Positions 1-8,116 of a DNA stretch of 64,000 bases are shown piece after piece (position 1 is the stretch's first letter; each line of letters starts with the position of its first letter). The translations under genes were made by a program, and so were the position numbers. The stretch is from Paenibacillus sp. G2S3 (GTDB taxonomy: Bacteria; Bacillota; Bacilli; Paenibacillales; Paenibacillaceae): assembly GCF_030123105.1 (NCBI RefSeq), contig NZ_CP126095.1, forward strand, positions 1,302,001 through 1,366,000, written 5' to 3'. Under the pieces are notes generated by a model. That model had not been told where the DNA came from. It ran no database searches and saw only the letters and a program-made list of their open reading frames with translations.

Positions 1-3
1 CAT

Positions 4-975
4 TTATTGCGTAGCGCTAGAAGAATAAGATGTAGATCCGGATACCGATTTAGCGATCGCTTTATATCCCTCTGGCAGATACGTGGTAACAGATGCTTTT
101 GTGATCACCTGTGCGTACATTTTCCCTGGTTCAGGAGCTGTCACGTTAAAGTAAATCACAGCCGTATTGTCTTTTCCAAATTCGATTCGCTCAATCACTA
201 GCCCATATCCAGGGTTAGGTAGATTATTAACGGTCAGCGTAGCTTTGTTTACGCCTTCACCCGCTTTGGTCAGTGTAACCTCTGTTTCGTAGGTTGGAGT
301 AGTTGGGCTGTCATTTGACGTAATTACACGTTTGGCAAAAGCGGCTGCATCATAGGTCAGAGCGGCTGCTTCCGAGCGGGTAATGGCATCATTTGGCCGG
401 AAATTACCATTCTTATCGAGTGTAGCAATATGTGTATTCAACAGGATCTGGAGGCTATTTATAACCTCTGTAGAGAGTTTATCGCCATCTTTAATGTCCA
501 CATACATCAGCGTAACCGGGAAGTTACCTTTACTTTGCAGTGCTTGTGTCAATAAGTGAGCGAACTGAGCACGGGTGATGGTTCCGTTAGGGTCCACAGT
601 CCGATCGAGTGAAAGGCCATTTTGTTTGGCAGTCAGGAAGGCCGAAGCATACCAGGATTTGTCGTTCACTTTATCAAAATAATCACTGGCTTTGGAAGAA
701 CTACTACCCGCCGCTGGCTTCGGAGTCAGATTCAGACCCCCAACGATGAATTGTATCCCTTGCGCAAAGCTTACCTTAGATTTAGGAGCAAATTTATCTT
801 TGTCTACTCCGTTTATAATCCCCTCTTTATGCAAAGAGTTGATTTTTGCTTCCGCAGGATCACCTTTCAAATCTGAAAAAGCAAAAGCGGATGCCCCAAA
901 AGACACACTCGCTGCCAAAATGCCGCAGGCTATAGTCATTTTTTTAGCGTTATTTATGAATAATGTTTTTTTCAT
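4..975 (-). CDS. SLH-domain secreted protein
   Basis: Exported protein of 323 residues with a lysine-rich N-terminus, a hydrophobic core and an Ala-x-Ala-like cleavage region (about residues 1-33). S-layer-homology-type repeats follow: one near residues 35-80, one near 95-150 (with ITRAQFAHLL) and one near 160-215 (with ITRSEAAALT). The last 110 residues form a beta-rich domain I do not recognise. SLH modules bind pyruvylated secondary wall polymer, so the protein is probably held on the cell wall. The start was set at the ATG at 975 because GGAGGTGA lies just before it; an upstream in-frame ATG at 990 would place that ribosome site inside the gene. The TAA stop is at 4-6, so the gene is complete. 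Confidence 0.85.
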   Translation of the reverse strand: MKKTLFINNAKKMTIACGILAASVSFGASAFAFSDLKGDPAEAKINSLHKEGIINGVDKDKFAPKSKVSFAQGIQFIVGGLNLTPKPAAGSSSSKASDYFDKVNDKSWYASAFLTAKQNGLSLDRTVDPNGTITRAQFAHLLTQALQSKGNFPVTLMYVDIKDGDKLSTEVINSLQILLNTHIATLDKNGNFRPNDAITRSEAAALTYDAAAFAKRVITSNDSPTTPTYETEVTLTKAGEGVNKATLTVNNLPNPGYGLVIERIEFGKDNTAVIYFNVTAPEPGKMYAQVITKASVTTYLPEGYKAIAKSVSGSTSYSSSATQ

Positions 976-1060
976 TTGCGTCACCTCCATACTCTTAGAT
1001 GGTAGTTTAGACCAAAATGTTGCATAGAATTTAAAATATTATAATGATTCGAATAAAACG

Positions 1061-1852
1061 TTATCCGCGCAGGAGCGATTCGGCACCATCTACATAAATC
1101 TCAGTTCCTGTCACATGAAAAGATTCATCCGATGCGAGAAATAATACCAGATTGGCTACTTGTTCAGGTTTACCGGGCGCATTTTCCAGTGGATGATTGC
1201 CTTCCGGAAATTCTACAGGAATCTTTACTTCTTGAAGATCATCGCTCTTATCCGTATTATCCCCAATTTGAGTGTCGATCGATCCAGGACATACCGCATT
1301 TACGCGGATACCGTATTGTGCCAGCTCTAGCGCAGCCATTTTCATAAAAGCGACTTGTCCAGCCTTGGAAGAGGAGTACGCAGCAGCGCCGATGTTCGAG
1401 AACACTCGGTTGCCGTTAATGGAGCTAGTGATAATGATGCTGCCGCCATTTTCTTTCATATGGGGGATCGCATATTTTACTGTGGCAAAGGTACTGCGTA
1501 GGTTGGTATCTAGCGTCTGGTCCCAATCTTCGATTTCTAATGTTTCGATGGGAGCCCATGTACCATTAATGCCAGCATTAGCAAAAATAATATCAATCTT
1601 CTGAGCTTCATCCGCAACCTTACGGATACTTTCTTCGACCAGACCTGGATTGGAAACATCGCATTCAATAACTGTAGCTATTCCTCCAATGGATTCAATT
1701 TCACGTTTAGTTTCATAGGATTCCTCAGGTGTGCGGTCAAGCATATATACCTTAGCTCCGTGCTGAGCAAACCTTATGGCTGTAGCTTTTCCAATACCGG
1801 ACCCTGCGCCTGTGACTACTGCAACTTTATTTTGCAAACGTTGATCTAACAT
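1061..1852 (-). CDS. SDR-family NAD(P)-dependent oxidoreductase
   Basis: Classical short-chain dehydrogenase of 263 residues, a usual length. It has the cofactor-binding TGxxxGxG motif at residues 14-21, the structural NAG at 92-94, active-site serines near 143-144, and the catalytic pair Tyr159/Lys163. An acidic residue (Asp39, in MLDR) at the end of beta-strand 2 suggests NAD rather than NADP preference. Substrate cannot be told; the family includes many glucose, sugar and ketone reductases. A strong AAGGAGG site precedes the ATG. The gene diverges from the translation GTPase gene at 2029, so both promoters sit in about 90 bp of shared intergenic DNA. Confidence 0.9.
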   Translation of the reverse strand: MLDQRLQNKVAVVTGAGSGIGKATAIRFAQHGAKVYMLDRTPEESYETKREIESIGGIATVIECDVSNPGLVEESIRKVADEAQKIDIIFANAGINGTWAPIETLEIEDWDQTLDTNLRSTFATVKYAIPHMKENGGSIIITSSINGNRVFSNIGAAAYSSSKAGQVAFMKMAALELAQYGIRVNAVCPGSIDTQIGDNTDKSDDLQEVKIPVEFPEGNHPLENAPGKPEQVANLVLFLASDESFHVTGTEIYVDGAESLLRG

Positions 1853-1963
1853 GATGAATTTCCTCCTTGGCGTTAGACTTCTTACTTAGTAATTACATAC
1901 CCGGCATAGCTGAATTTAACCAATTTAGTAGGAGGGTGGAACAACAAGGAGGGATATATTACT

Positions 1964-2014
1964 ATGGAATATAAGAATGCAAATAATATAAATTTTGATC
2001 AATCTAGCTCATGA
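1964..2014 (+). CDS. putative 16-codon leader peptide
   Basis: A short frame encodes MEYKNANNINFDQSSS and stops at TGA 2012-2014, only 14 nt before the GTPase start. It has a strong ribosome site (AAGGAGGGA, 1946-1954) that is better than that of the downstream gene. Leader peptides precede several tetracycline-type ribosomal-protection genes, where stalled translation raises expression, so this could be a translation sensor. There is no terminator hairpin between leader and gene, so any control would be by translational coupling rather than tet(M)-style attenuation. That it is translated is an inference from the ribosome site. Confidence 0.45.
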   Translation: MEYKNANNINFDQSSS

Positions 2015-2028
2015 TAGGGGAACTATAG

Positions 2029-4008
2029 ATGATTCAGCAGCAGGGAGCAGAACGGATTAATGTGGGGATATTTGCCCATGTGGATGCCGGGAAGACGACT
2101 ACAACAGAGCATATTTTGTATGAAAGCGGTCGCATTCGAGCGCTCGGCAGCGTAGACAGTGGGACAGCAATGACGGATTCTATGGATGTGGAGCGGCAGC
2201 GTGGGATATCCGTGCGGGCGGCATTAGCTTCTTTTAAATGGAAAGGTGTGCAGATCAACCTCGTCGATACACCGGGACATGTCGATTTTCTGTCCGAGGT
2301 TGAGCGGTCTTTGCGAGTAATGGACTGTGCAGTGCTAATTTTGTCTGCGGTGGAGGGCGTGCAGGCTCAAAGTGAGATGATCTGGAACGCGCTGCGGAAG
2401 CTGGGAATACCGACGCTTGTTTTTATGAACAAAATGGATCGTATAGGTGCAGACCCTGACGCTGTGCTGGCGCAAGCGCGAAATTATTTATCTAGTGATA
2501 TCATTCCTGTACAGCAACCCACTGGGAAAGAGCAGGAGTACATAGGTGCAATAGATTTGTGGGGGAGCGATGCCGATCCTGCTGCACAGACTGAATTGTT
2601 GGAGGCATTGGCTGAGCGGGATGAAGATCTGCTAGAGACGTATATGTCAGGTAGTTCGATTGATCTTGCAGCTTGGAAAAAATATATGAAGACAGCTTCC
2701 GCTTCAGGACGCTTCTTTCCCATGGTTTATGGCGTTGCCGCCAAGGGGCTTGGCATTACTGCATTGCTGGACGCGATGGTTGAGTATTTTCCACGTGCTG
2801 GTGGGAATGTTGAGGGTCCGGTGTCCGGCATTGTCTACAATATTCAGCGTGATAAAAGTATGGGGCGGATGGCGTTTGTCCGTCTTTATGAAGGGACGAT
2901 CCGTAACCGCGACACGGTGCTGAACTATACGCAGGATATTCAGGGGAAAGTGACCCAGATCCGCAAGGTAGAGGGCGGACGTACTGAAGATGTAGGAGCA
3001 CTGGAAGCGGGAGATATCGCTGTTATTTATGGTCTTTCAGGGGTGCGGATCGGAGATGTGCTCGGCCATCCCGAGGCGATTCCAGAGGAAGCGAAGCTGG
3101 CTGTGCCGCTACTAACGGTACGTGTATTCTGGGAAACTGATATGGATGATCATAAGGTTATTGGCGCATTGCAGGAGCTGGCAGATGAAGATCCGCTCTT
3201 GGATGCGCAGTGGCTGCAGGATGAGCGGGAGCTGCATATCAAAGTGATGGGGCCTATCCAGCTGGAGATTCTGAACAGTGTTCTGGAGGAACGGTATGGC
3301 CTAAAGGTTACCTTTGGTCAGCCATCTGTCATTTATAAAGAAACGCCAGCCTCTGCTGGAGAAGGCTTCATCGCCTATACGATGCCGAAGCCGTGCTGGG
3401 CGATTCTGCGGTTTCAGATTGAGCCTGGACCTCCTGGCAGTGGTTTAGTCTACGATTCGGTAGTTCGGAGTTCCGATCTGCTGCCGCAATATCAGAGCGA
3501 GACCGCACGCCGTGTGCCAGAAGCCTTGCAACAGGGCTTGTACGGCTGGGAGGTTACCGATCTTAAAGTGACTTTGATCGAGGGCCAGCATCATGTATGG
3601 CATACCCATCCACTGGATTTTGCGGTAGCGACTCCAATAGGGATTATGGATGGACTCGCCCGGGTAGGCACTAAGCTGCTGGAGCCGGTTCTTCAGGTTC
3701 GCATCGTAGTCCCTGAGGAGAATGGTGGCCGTGTGATGAACGACCTCGTACAGATGCGTGGCACCTTCGAGCCACCTGTGCTGCAAGGCGAGCGGATGAT
3801 CATCGAAGGGCGTTTGCCGCTGGCAACATCGCTTGATTATCCCGTTACTTTAAGCTCCTATACGAAGGGGCGTAGTACGTTCACTTCTTTTTTTGCCGGC
3901 TATGAAGAATGTCCATCAGATGTATCGGCAGAGCGCACCCGCCGGGGTGTGAACCCACTGGATCAGGCGAAATATATATTAAGCGTGCGAAAGGCGCTGC
4001 AGGGGTGA
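2029..4008 (+). CDS. translation-factor GTPase, TetM/OtrA-like family
   Basis: EF-G-like GTPase of 659 residues, close in size to Tet(M) (639). Visible motifs are G1 AHVDAGKTT (16-24), a switch-I region with RGIS, G3 DTPGH (80-84) and G4 NKMD (134-137), followed by EF-G domains II to V. Family members bind the ribosomal A site; ribosomal-protection proteins dislodge tetracycline. The domain-IV tip loop that does this in Tet(M) (Tyr506 to Val510, with Pro509 contacting 16S rRNA) aligns with residues about 519-531 here, and its residues are replaced by HHVWH. It may therefore be a related factor with another role rather than a proven resistance determinant. It follows a leader ORF and is 6 nt upstream of a GNAT gene, probably one operon. 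Confidence 0.85.
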   Translation: MIQQQGAERINVGIFAHVDAGKTTTTEHILYESGRIRALGSVDSGTAMTDSMDVERQRGISVRAALASFKWKGVQINLVDTPGHVDFLSEVERSLRVMDCAVLILSAVEGVQAQSEMIWNALRKLGIPTLVFMNKMDRIGADPDAVLAQARNYLSSDIIPVQQPTGKEQEYIGAIDLWGSDADPAAQTELLEALAERDEDLLETYMSGSSIDLAAWKKYMKTASASGRFFPMVYGVAAKGLGITALLDAMVEYFPRAGGNVEGPVSGIVYNIQRDKSMGRMAFVRLYEGTIRNRDTVLNYTQDIQGKVTQIRKVEGGRTEDVGALEAGDIAVIYGLSGVRIGDVLGHPEAIPEEAKLAVPLLTVRVFWETDMDDHKVIGALQELADEDPLLDAQWLQDERELHIKVMGPIQLEILNSVLEERYGLKVTFGQPSVIYKETPASAGEGFIAYTMPKPCWAILRFQIEPGPPGSGLVYDSVVRSSDLLPQYQSETARRVPEALQQGLYGWEVTDLKVTLIEGQHHVWHTHPLDFAVATPIGIMDGLARVGTKLLEPVLQVRIVVPEENGGRVMNDLVQMRGTFEPPVLQGERMIIEGRLPLATSLDYPVTLSSYTKGRSTFTSFFAGYEECPSDVSAERTRRGVNPLDQAKYILSVRKALQG

Positions 4009-4014
4009 GATAAA

Positions 4015-4533
4015 ATGAAGATCAGAGAAGCAACAGCTAGTGATATAGACGGGATCGCTTTCGTCCATGCTATGAGTTGGAAAAGCACGTATAAAGGACT
4101 AATATCAGATGAGTTTCTTGATAAAATCACAGTGGAAGCTAGAAGTAAGCGCTGGATTGAGAATTTTGAAAATCCCAATAAAGACGAGGTTATGTATGTG
4201 GCTGAAGATGAGGCTGGGATGATCATTGGCTTTGCAAATGGAGGGGCGCGAAGAGAGCCGGATCTCTACGATGGGGAGCTTTACGCACTTTATTTGCTTA
4301 AGGAACACCAAGGAAAAGGTCTTGGGAAGCGGCTCATAAGAAGCGTAGCACAGAACTTATTGGAGAAAAATTATAGTTCATTCATGACTTGGGTGCTGGT
4401 GGGCAATCCTGCGATTCATTTCTACCACAGCGTTGGGGGAGAGTCTATCTCAAGTATAGAAGTTAAGATAGGGGATGAGTTATTAGAAGAAATAAAAATA
4501 GGATGGAAAGACATTCGAGTTATAGGGATTTGA
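4015..4533 (+). CDS. GNAT family N-acetyltransferase
   Basis: Acetyl-CoA-dependent N-acetyltransferase of 172 residues. The N-terminus (IREATASDIDGIAFVHAMSW) and the acetyl-CoA pyrophosphate-binding segment HQGKGLGKRL (about residues 97-106) are typical of the family, followed by the usual strand ending in a FYHSVGG motif. The acceptor substrate cannot be told. It starts 6 nt after the translation GTPase with GGGGTGAGA as ribosome site overlapping the end of that gene, so the two are probably co-transcribed. The adjoining hairpin at 4551-4596 has its T-run for the opposite strand. Confidence 0.88.
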   Translation: MKIREATASDIDGIAFVHAMSWKSTYKGLISDEFLDKITVEARSKRWIENFENPNKDEVMYVAEDEAGMIIGFANGGARREPDLYDGELYALYLLKEHQGKGLGKRLIRSVAQNLLEKNYSSFMTWVLVGNPAIHFYHSVGGESISSIEVKIGDELLEEIKIGWKDIRVIGI

Positions 4534-4550
4534 TTAATGGCTTTTTACGC

Positions 4551-4596
4551 AAAAAAAGACTCATAAGGGATACATAACGCATACCCCTTATGAGTC
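4551..4596 (-). terminator. Rho-independent terminator of rsiV
   Basis: A 12-bp perfect stem (GACTCATAAGGG with its complement, 4558-4596) is followed on the minus strand by seven T (the A-run at 4551-4557). It lies just after the rsiV stop and so ends the oatA-sigV-rsiV transcript. It may also limit read-through from the plus-strand GNAT gene. Confidence 0.88.
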
Positions 4597-4606
4597 TCAT
4601 AATGAT

Positions 4607-5485
4607 TTATTTAATGTACGTACGGCTGACCAGAGCATCTGCAATAACATCTGTTGGAATGATGAATTCTCTAACGCCCATGTAGCCTGGAGCCACATCA
4701 TATTTGTTAAAGGAAATAACCAGCTGGTACTTATCGTTGATATAGAAATCTTGATCTTTAGCTATATTTTCAAATTGATAAAAAAGGTCTTCATTGGGTT
4801 CATCTGTTGAAATCCAATAGAATATCTCCTCATCTGCTTTCATTTGGGAGCGCATCTGTTCTTTAATATTTTCACTTATGATACTGATATATCGATCATC
4901 CTTAAATAACATGGGCAGACTTAGCAGGATTTGATTCTTCTTGTCTATCGTATCGTGCTGCACTGTTGTTGACGATGAACCTACGGTATTTACCACGTAT
5001 CTGCTAATAGCAAATAACTCAGCATTGTCCGTTTTAACCTCAAAGCCTGTATCTACCCCTAAATGTCCCTCTCCGGATTGCTTTAAAGACTCCGTCTCTG
5101 CTTGAAACTCATCATATAGTTTTTTGTTTTCTTCGAGATATTTTTCATTCAGAGTCGATTCCAGCTCTTTATTCTCTAGGTTAGTAATGATGGGGACCTT
5201 TATGTCTGCGTTATAGGTCTGCTCATCCACTTTGTATTCTCTAAAAGTTAGCACTTTAACAATACTGTCTACACCAGGAATAGCGGAGAAGGCGTTGGCA
5301 ATGTTAACATTGACATTAATCCCAATCACGAAAAAGAGAGCTGCCGCACTAATTCCAGAAATCCACTGGTAACGGATTCTTCTTATCTTCCTTTTTTTTA
5401 ATGCTTTACTTACAACGAAATCTAATTCCTCAGGAATAGGGAGTTTGTTATAATCTTCTATAATTTTTTTGATTTGCTTATCCAT
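4607..5485 (-). CDS. rsiV: anti-sigma factor RsiV-like
   Basis: Membrane anti-sigma factor of 292 residues (B. subtilis RsiV is about 285). A short cytoplasmic part starting MDKQIKKIIEDYNKLPIPEE is followed by one membrane helix (about 41-60) and an extracellular DUF3298-type domain with the typical FYI..VIxFxKYxVAPGxMGxxEF pattern near the C-terminus. In B. subtilis that outer domain binds lysozyme, and the protein is then cut by signal peptidase and RasP to release SigV. It starts 1 bp after sigV, as expected for a co-expressed sigma/anti-sigma pair. The family assignment is by recognition of the pattern; lysozyme binding here is inferred. Confidence 0.88.
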   Translation of the reverse strand: MDKQIKKIIEDYNKLPIPEELDFVVSKALKKRKIRRIRYQWISGISAAALFFVIGINVNVNIANAFSAIPGVDSIVKVLTFREYKVDEQTYNADIKVPIITNLENKELESTLNEKYLEENKKLYDEFQAETESLKQSGEGHLGVDTGFEVKTDNAELFAISRYVVNTVGSSSTTVQHDTIDKKNQILLSLPMLFKDDRYISIISENIKEQMRSQMKADEEIFYWISTDEPNEDLFYQFENIAKDQDFYINDKYQLVISFNKYDVAPGYMGVREFIIPTDVIADALVSRTYIK

Positions 5486-5486
5486 T

Positions 5487-5993
5487 CTAATTGATCTCCT
5501 TTGAGGATTCTTCCTGCATGTTGACTCTTAATAACTGGAGTGCTTGATATAGCCTAGTCTTTACTGTATTGACGTTTTCATTTAATACTTCCGCAACTTC
5601 CTCGATCTTTAAATCCTCGATATATCTAAGGACGATGACATTTCGATACTTAAGGGGGAGATCATCCAGTGATCTTTCTAAATCAATATCTGGATACACG
5701 TCTTCCGCACCAGGGATAAAAAAGTCGAGTACTTCATCATCTATAGGTTGAACTCTTTTATGTTTCCTCAGAAAATCCAGAGAGGTAGTTACTACGATTC
5801 TAAACAACCAACTCTTTATGGATTCTGGGTTCTTTAGTAACCCTATAGAGGAGAGCGCTTTATAAATGGATTCCTGAACAACATCTAATGCATCCTCTTT
5901 GTTCTTCACATAGCTGTAAGCTAGACGGTATATGTTCTCCTTGTTATCTGTAATACAAAGAGTGAGTAATTTCTCTTTATTCCTCTTAAGCAT
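5487..5993 (-). CDS. sigV: ECF RNA polymerase sigma factor SigV-like
   Basis: ECF sigma factor of 168 residues with region 2 (YRLAYSYVKNKEDALDVVQE, promoter melting and -10 contact) and region 4 (about 110-160, with a helix-turn-helix around EEVAEVLNENVNTVKTRLY). It closely resembles B. subtilis SigV as I recall it, including the LLTLCITDNKE start. Region 2 is followed by KSWLFRIV and FLRKHKR as in that family. It lies between oatA (58 bp upstream) and rsiV. No ECF promoter is seen directly before it, so it is probably transcribed from the promoter before oatA, which would make a positive feedback loop. Confidence 0.92.
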   Translation of the reverse strand: MLKRNKEKLLTLCITDNKENIYRLAYSYVKNKEDALDVVQESIYKALSSIGLLKNPESIKSWLFRIVVTTSLDFLRKHKRVQPIDDEVLDFFIPGAEDVYPDIDLERSLDDLPLKYRNVIVLRYIEDLKIEEVAEVLNENVNTVKTRLYQALQLLRVNMQEESSKEIN

Positions 5994-6051
5994 ATTCGTA
6001 AAACCCTTCTCTTTTTATATTGCGTAGCTTTAGCTTGTTAGATTACTATTC

Positions 6052-7926
6052 TCATTGATTCTCCTTTTGTACGGCTTTAGCTACAAGTGCGGCATAGGAT
6101 TTAGCACCTTCTCGTTTTAGATGAACGCCATCCTCATAGAAGTAAGAATCCTTTCCTTCGCTTGAGGAATGCCAGTCTACAACCATAGCATAGGGGAATT
6201 CTAAAGCCACTTTCTTAAGCGAAGCATTCACAGTATTTTGCCATTTTTTCGGTACACGTGTATTTACCAGTACGACTTGCTGAACATCTTCAAGCGAAGT
6301 AAGTAATTTCCGTAATTGATTGGAGTTAAAAGCTCCGTTCGTGCCTAGATTAATGATCACTCGAGTGCCAAGTTTCCCCTTCGCCCTAAGTTTATCGACC
6401 ACTTCTTGTGCCTGTGACATCTGTCTGCCGACCTTACCATCGATAACAATGCCTGGCAGAAGCTCTTGTAGATAAGGAGCAGCATCGAGGATTACGGAAT
6501 CACCTATCGCAGTAACACCTTTACCTGCTTCTTCTAAGTGAGGCTGAGGTTCTGGCTTCTTCGGTGGATCTACTGGAACTGGTGCAGGCACAGGTGTTGG
6601 TACATCTTGAGGGGGCACTAGTGTGACATTATGTTCATTCTTAACGGGATTAGTAATAGTGCCTGTATTCGAATTAGCGGATAGCTTAGTATCCAAGTTG
6701 CTACTGCAGGATATGGACAATATGATTAACGGGACTGCAATAAAGATAAATAAGGGTCGAATCTTAAATCGCAGACGAGTGCTTAATTGCGCACACCATT
6801 TTCCTAGCAAACCTTGACGAATGGGTTCTTCGATATATTTCCACGAAAGTGAGGCTAATAGGAGGCTAACTCCCAGCTGAAAAAGAACACGGAAACCATC
6901 GAACCCACCTGTATCTACTGTAGGATTAGTTAGAATGATGACTGGATAATGCCATATGTAAATGCTATAGGAGCGTACGCCAATCCAACGTAAAGGCTTG
7001 CAGCCCATGATTTTAGCTAGTCGGCTCGCTGGATGTGCCAGTACTGCTATTACAATTGCGGAAAGGATCGACACGAGAACCAAGCCGCCATAATAAAGAA
7101 ATTGTCCGTACTCATTCGTTCGCCAAATCATAAGAATGAGGGTGATTAATCCGATTGCTCCACTGAAGTCAAGGATATAGCGAGATCTGCGTGAAATCTT
7201 ATCGGTCAAATTTTGACTCGGCCATGCTAGAGCGAGCGCGGCTCCAATCAGTAGAGCAAAAGCTCGAGTATCAGTACCATAATAGACTCGGCTTGGGTCA
7301 ACTCCAGGTTGATAGATTAGCGCCATAGCAAGTGCCGAGAGGAATGCCCCTGTTAGACACATCACAATGAGTTTACCTCGCTGAGGTGCAAGGCGTAACC
7401 CTACAATAATAACCAATGGCCAAATGAAGTAGAACTGTTCCTCAATGGCGAGTGACCACAAATGACCTATAGGAGAAGGAGGTCCAAAGCTCTCGAAATA
7501 AGATACATCATGAAAAATAAGCCACCAGTTATTGAAGTATAACGTTGAAGATATAAAGTCCCCTTGTAATGCTGCTAATCGTGAACGATCGAACACCAGC
7601 AGCCACATAGCAGTGACAAAAAGCATGACAAACATAGCAGGCAGTAGCCGTCGCGCTCGTCTGATCCAGAAATCTTTAAGGTCGAACCGTCGGTCTTGCT
7701 TCCACCTTTGGATGATTTGATCCGTGATCAGATATCCTGACAGAACGAAGAATATTCCGACCCCTATAAGTCCTCCTGGAGCCCAATTGATGTCGAGATG
7801 ATACGCGATAACTGCGATCACAGAGAGTGCGCGAAGTCCATCTATTCCCGGCATATAACGCCTTCTAGTCTTGGAATTGTCAGGATCTAAAGTGTTAGTC
7901 GGTTGTGTAACCTTGATTTCTTTCAT
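6052..7926 (-). CDS. oatA: peptidoglycan O-acetyltransferase OatA-like
   Basis: Membrane enzyme of 624 residues that should O-acetylate N-acetylmuramic acid in the cell wall and so protect against lysozyme. The first part (about 25-370) is an acyltransferase-3 domain with many membrane helices and the signature GIDGLRALSVIAVIAYH. A Pro/Val-rich spacer (about 440-460) leads to an extracellular SGNH/GDSL domain with GDS (about residue 474) and the catalytic DxxH as DGVH (about 599). In B. subtilis oatA (yrhL) belongs to the SigV operon; here it is first rather than third. An ECF-type promoter precedes it. The activity is inferred from family and context. Confidence 0.9.
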   Translation of the reverse strand: MKEIKVTQPTNTLDPDNSKTRRRYMPGIDGLRALSVIAVIAYHLDINWAPGGLIGVGIFFVLSGYLITDQIIQRWKQDRRFDLKDFWIRRARRLLPAMFVMLFVTAMWLLVFDRSRLAALQGDFISSTLYFNNWWLIFHDVSYFESFGPPSPIGHLWSLAIEEQFYFIWPLVIIVGLRLAPQRGKLIVMCLTGAFLSALAMALIYQPGVDPSRVYYGTDTRAFALLIGAALALAWPSQNLTDKISRRSRYILDFSGAIGLITLILMIWRTNEYGQFLYYGGLVLVSILSAIVIAVLAHPASRLAKIMGCKPLRWIGVRSYSIYIWHYPVIILTNPTVDTGGFDGFRVLFQLGVSLLLASLSWKYIEEPIRQGLLGKWCAQLSTRLRFKIRPLFIFIAVPLIILSISCSSNLDTKLSANSNTGTITNPVKNEHNVTLVPPQDVPTPVPAPVPVDPPKKPEPQPHLEEAGKGVTAIGDSVILDAAPYLQELLPGIVIDGKVGRQMSQAQEVVDKLRAKGKLGTRVIINLGTNGAFNSNQLRKLLTSLEDVQQVVLVNTRVPKKWQNTVNASLKKVALEFPYAMVVDWHSSSEGKDSYFYEDGVHLKREGAKSYAALVAKAVQKENQ

Positions 7927-7967
7927 GGTAATTCATTCCTTCGTCATGAGTTGTCTTATGTCAGCAA

Positions 7968-7996
7968 GACGTATGACTAACTAAAAAAAGTTCTTA
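7968..7996 (-). promoter_or_regulatory. ECF (SigV-type) promoter of oatA-sigV-rsiV
   Basis: Reading the minus strand: GAACTTTTTTT, then 18 nt between AAC and CGTC, then CGTCTTGCT. SigV/SigM-class promoters have an AAC-containing -35 and a CGTC -10. The same AAC-N18-CGTC element, with identical TCATACGTCTTGCT around the -10, precedes the neighbouring gene at 8117-9202. Confidence 0.75.
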
Positions 7997-8067
7997 ACTT
8001 CTCTTGGTAAATAAAGGAGTGGCCATGAATGGATCAGAAATCGGTACACACAAGTGCCTATGAATTT

Positions 8068-8106
8068 AAAAAGGCATTCTAGAACAAAAAATCATTCTGG
8101 AATGCC
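8068..8106 (-). terminator. Rho-independent terminator
   Basis: Stem GGCATTCTAGAA / TTCTGGAATGCC (8073-8106) with one G-T pair, followed on the minus strand by five T (A-run 8068-8072). It ends the transcript of the RsiV-like secreted protein before the oatA promoter, so the two genes are separate units. Confidence 0.82.
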
Positions 8107-8116
8107 ATTAGCCCAA

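Noticed and set aside
1..3. start codon of another minus-strand gene directly after the SLH gene stop
   Set aside because: Only an ATG is visible at the window edge; no coding evidence can be read.
2029..4008. calling the GTPase a tetracycline-resistance gene
   Set aside because: The drug-displacing loop residues differ from Tet(M), so resistance cannot be claimed from sequence.
2034..4226. minus-strand reading frames opposite the translation GTPase
   Set aside because: All overlap a confidently assigned gene and have no ribosome sites or family resemblance.
5994..6051. separate ECF promoter directly before sigV
   Set aside because: No AAC/CGTC pair with suitable spacing in the 58 bp between oatA and sigV.
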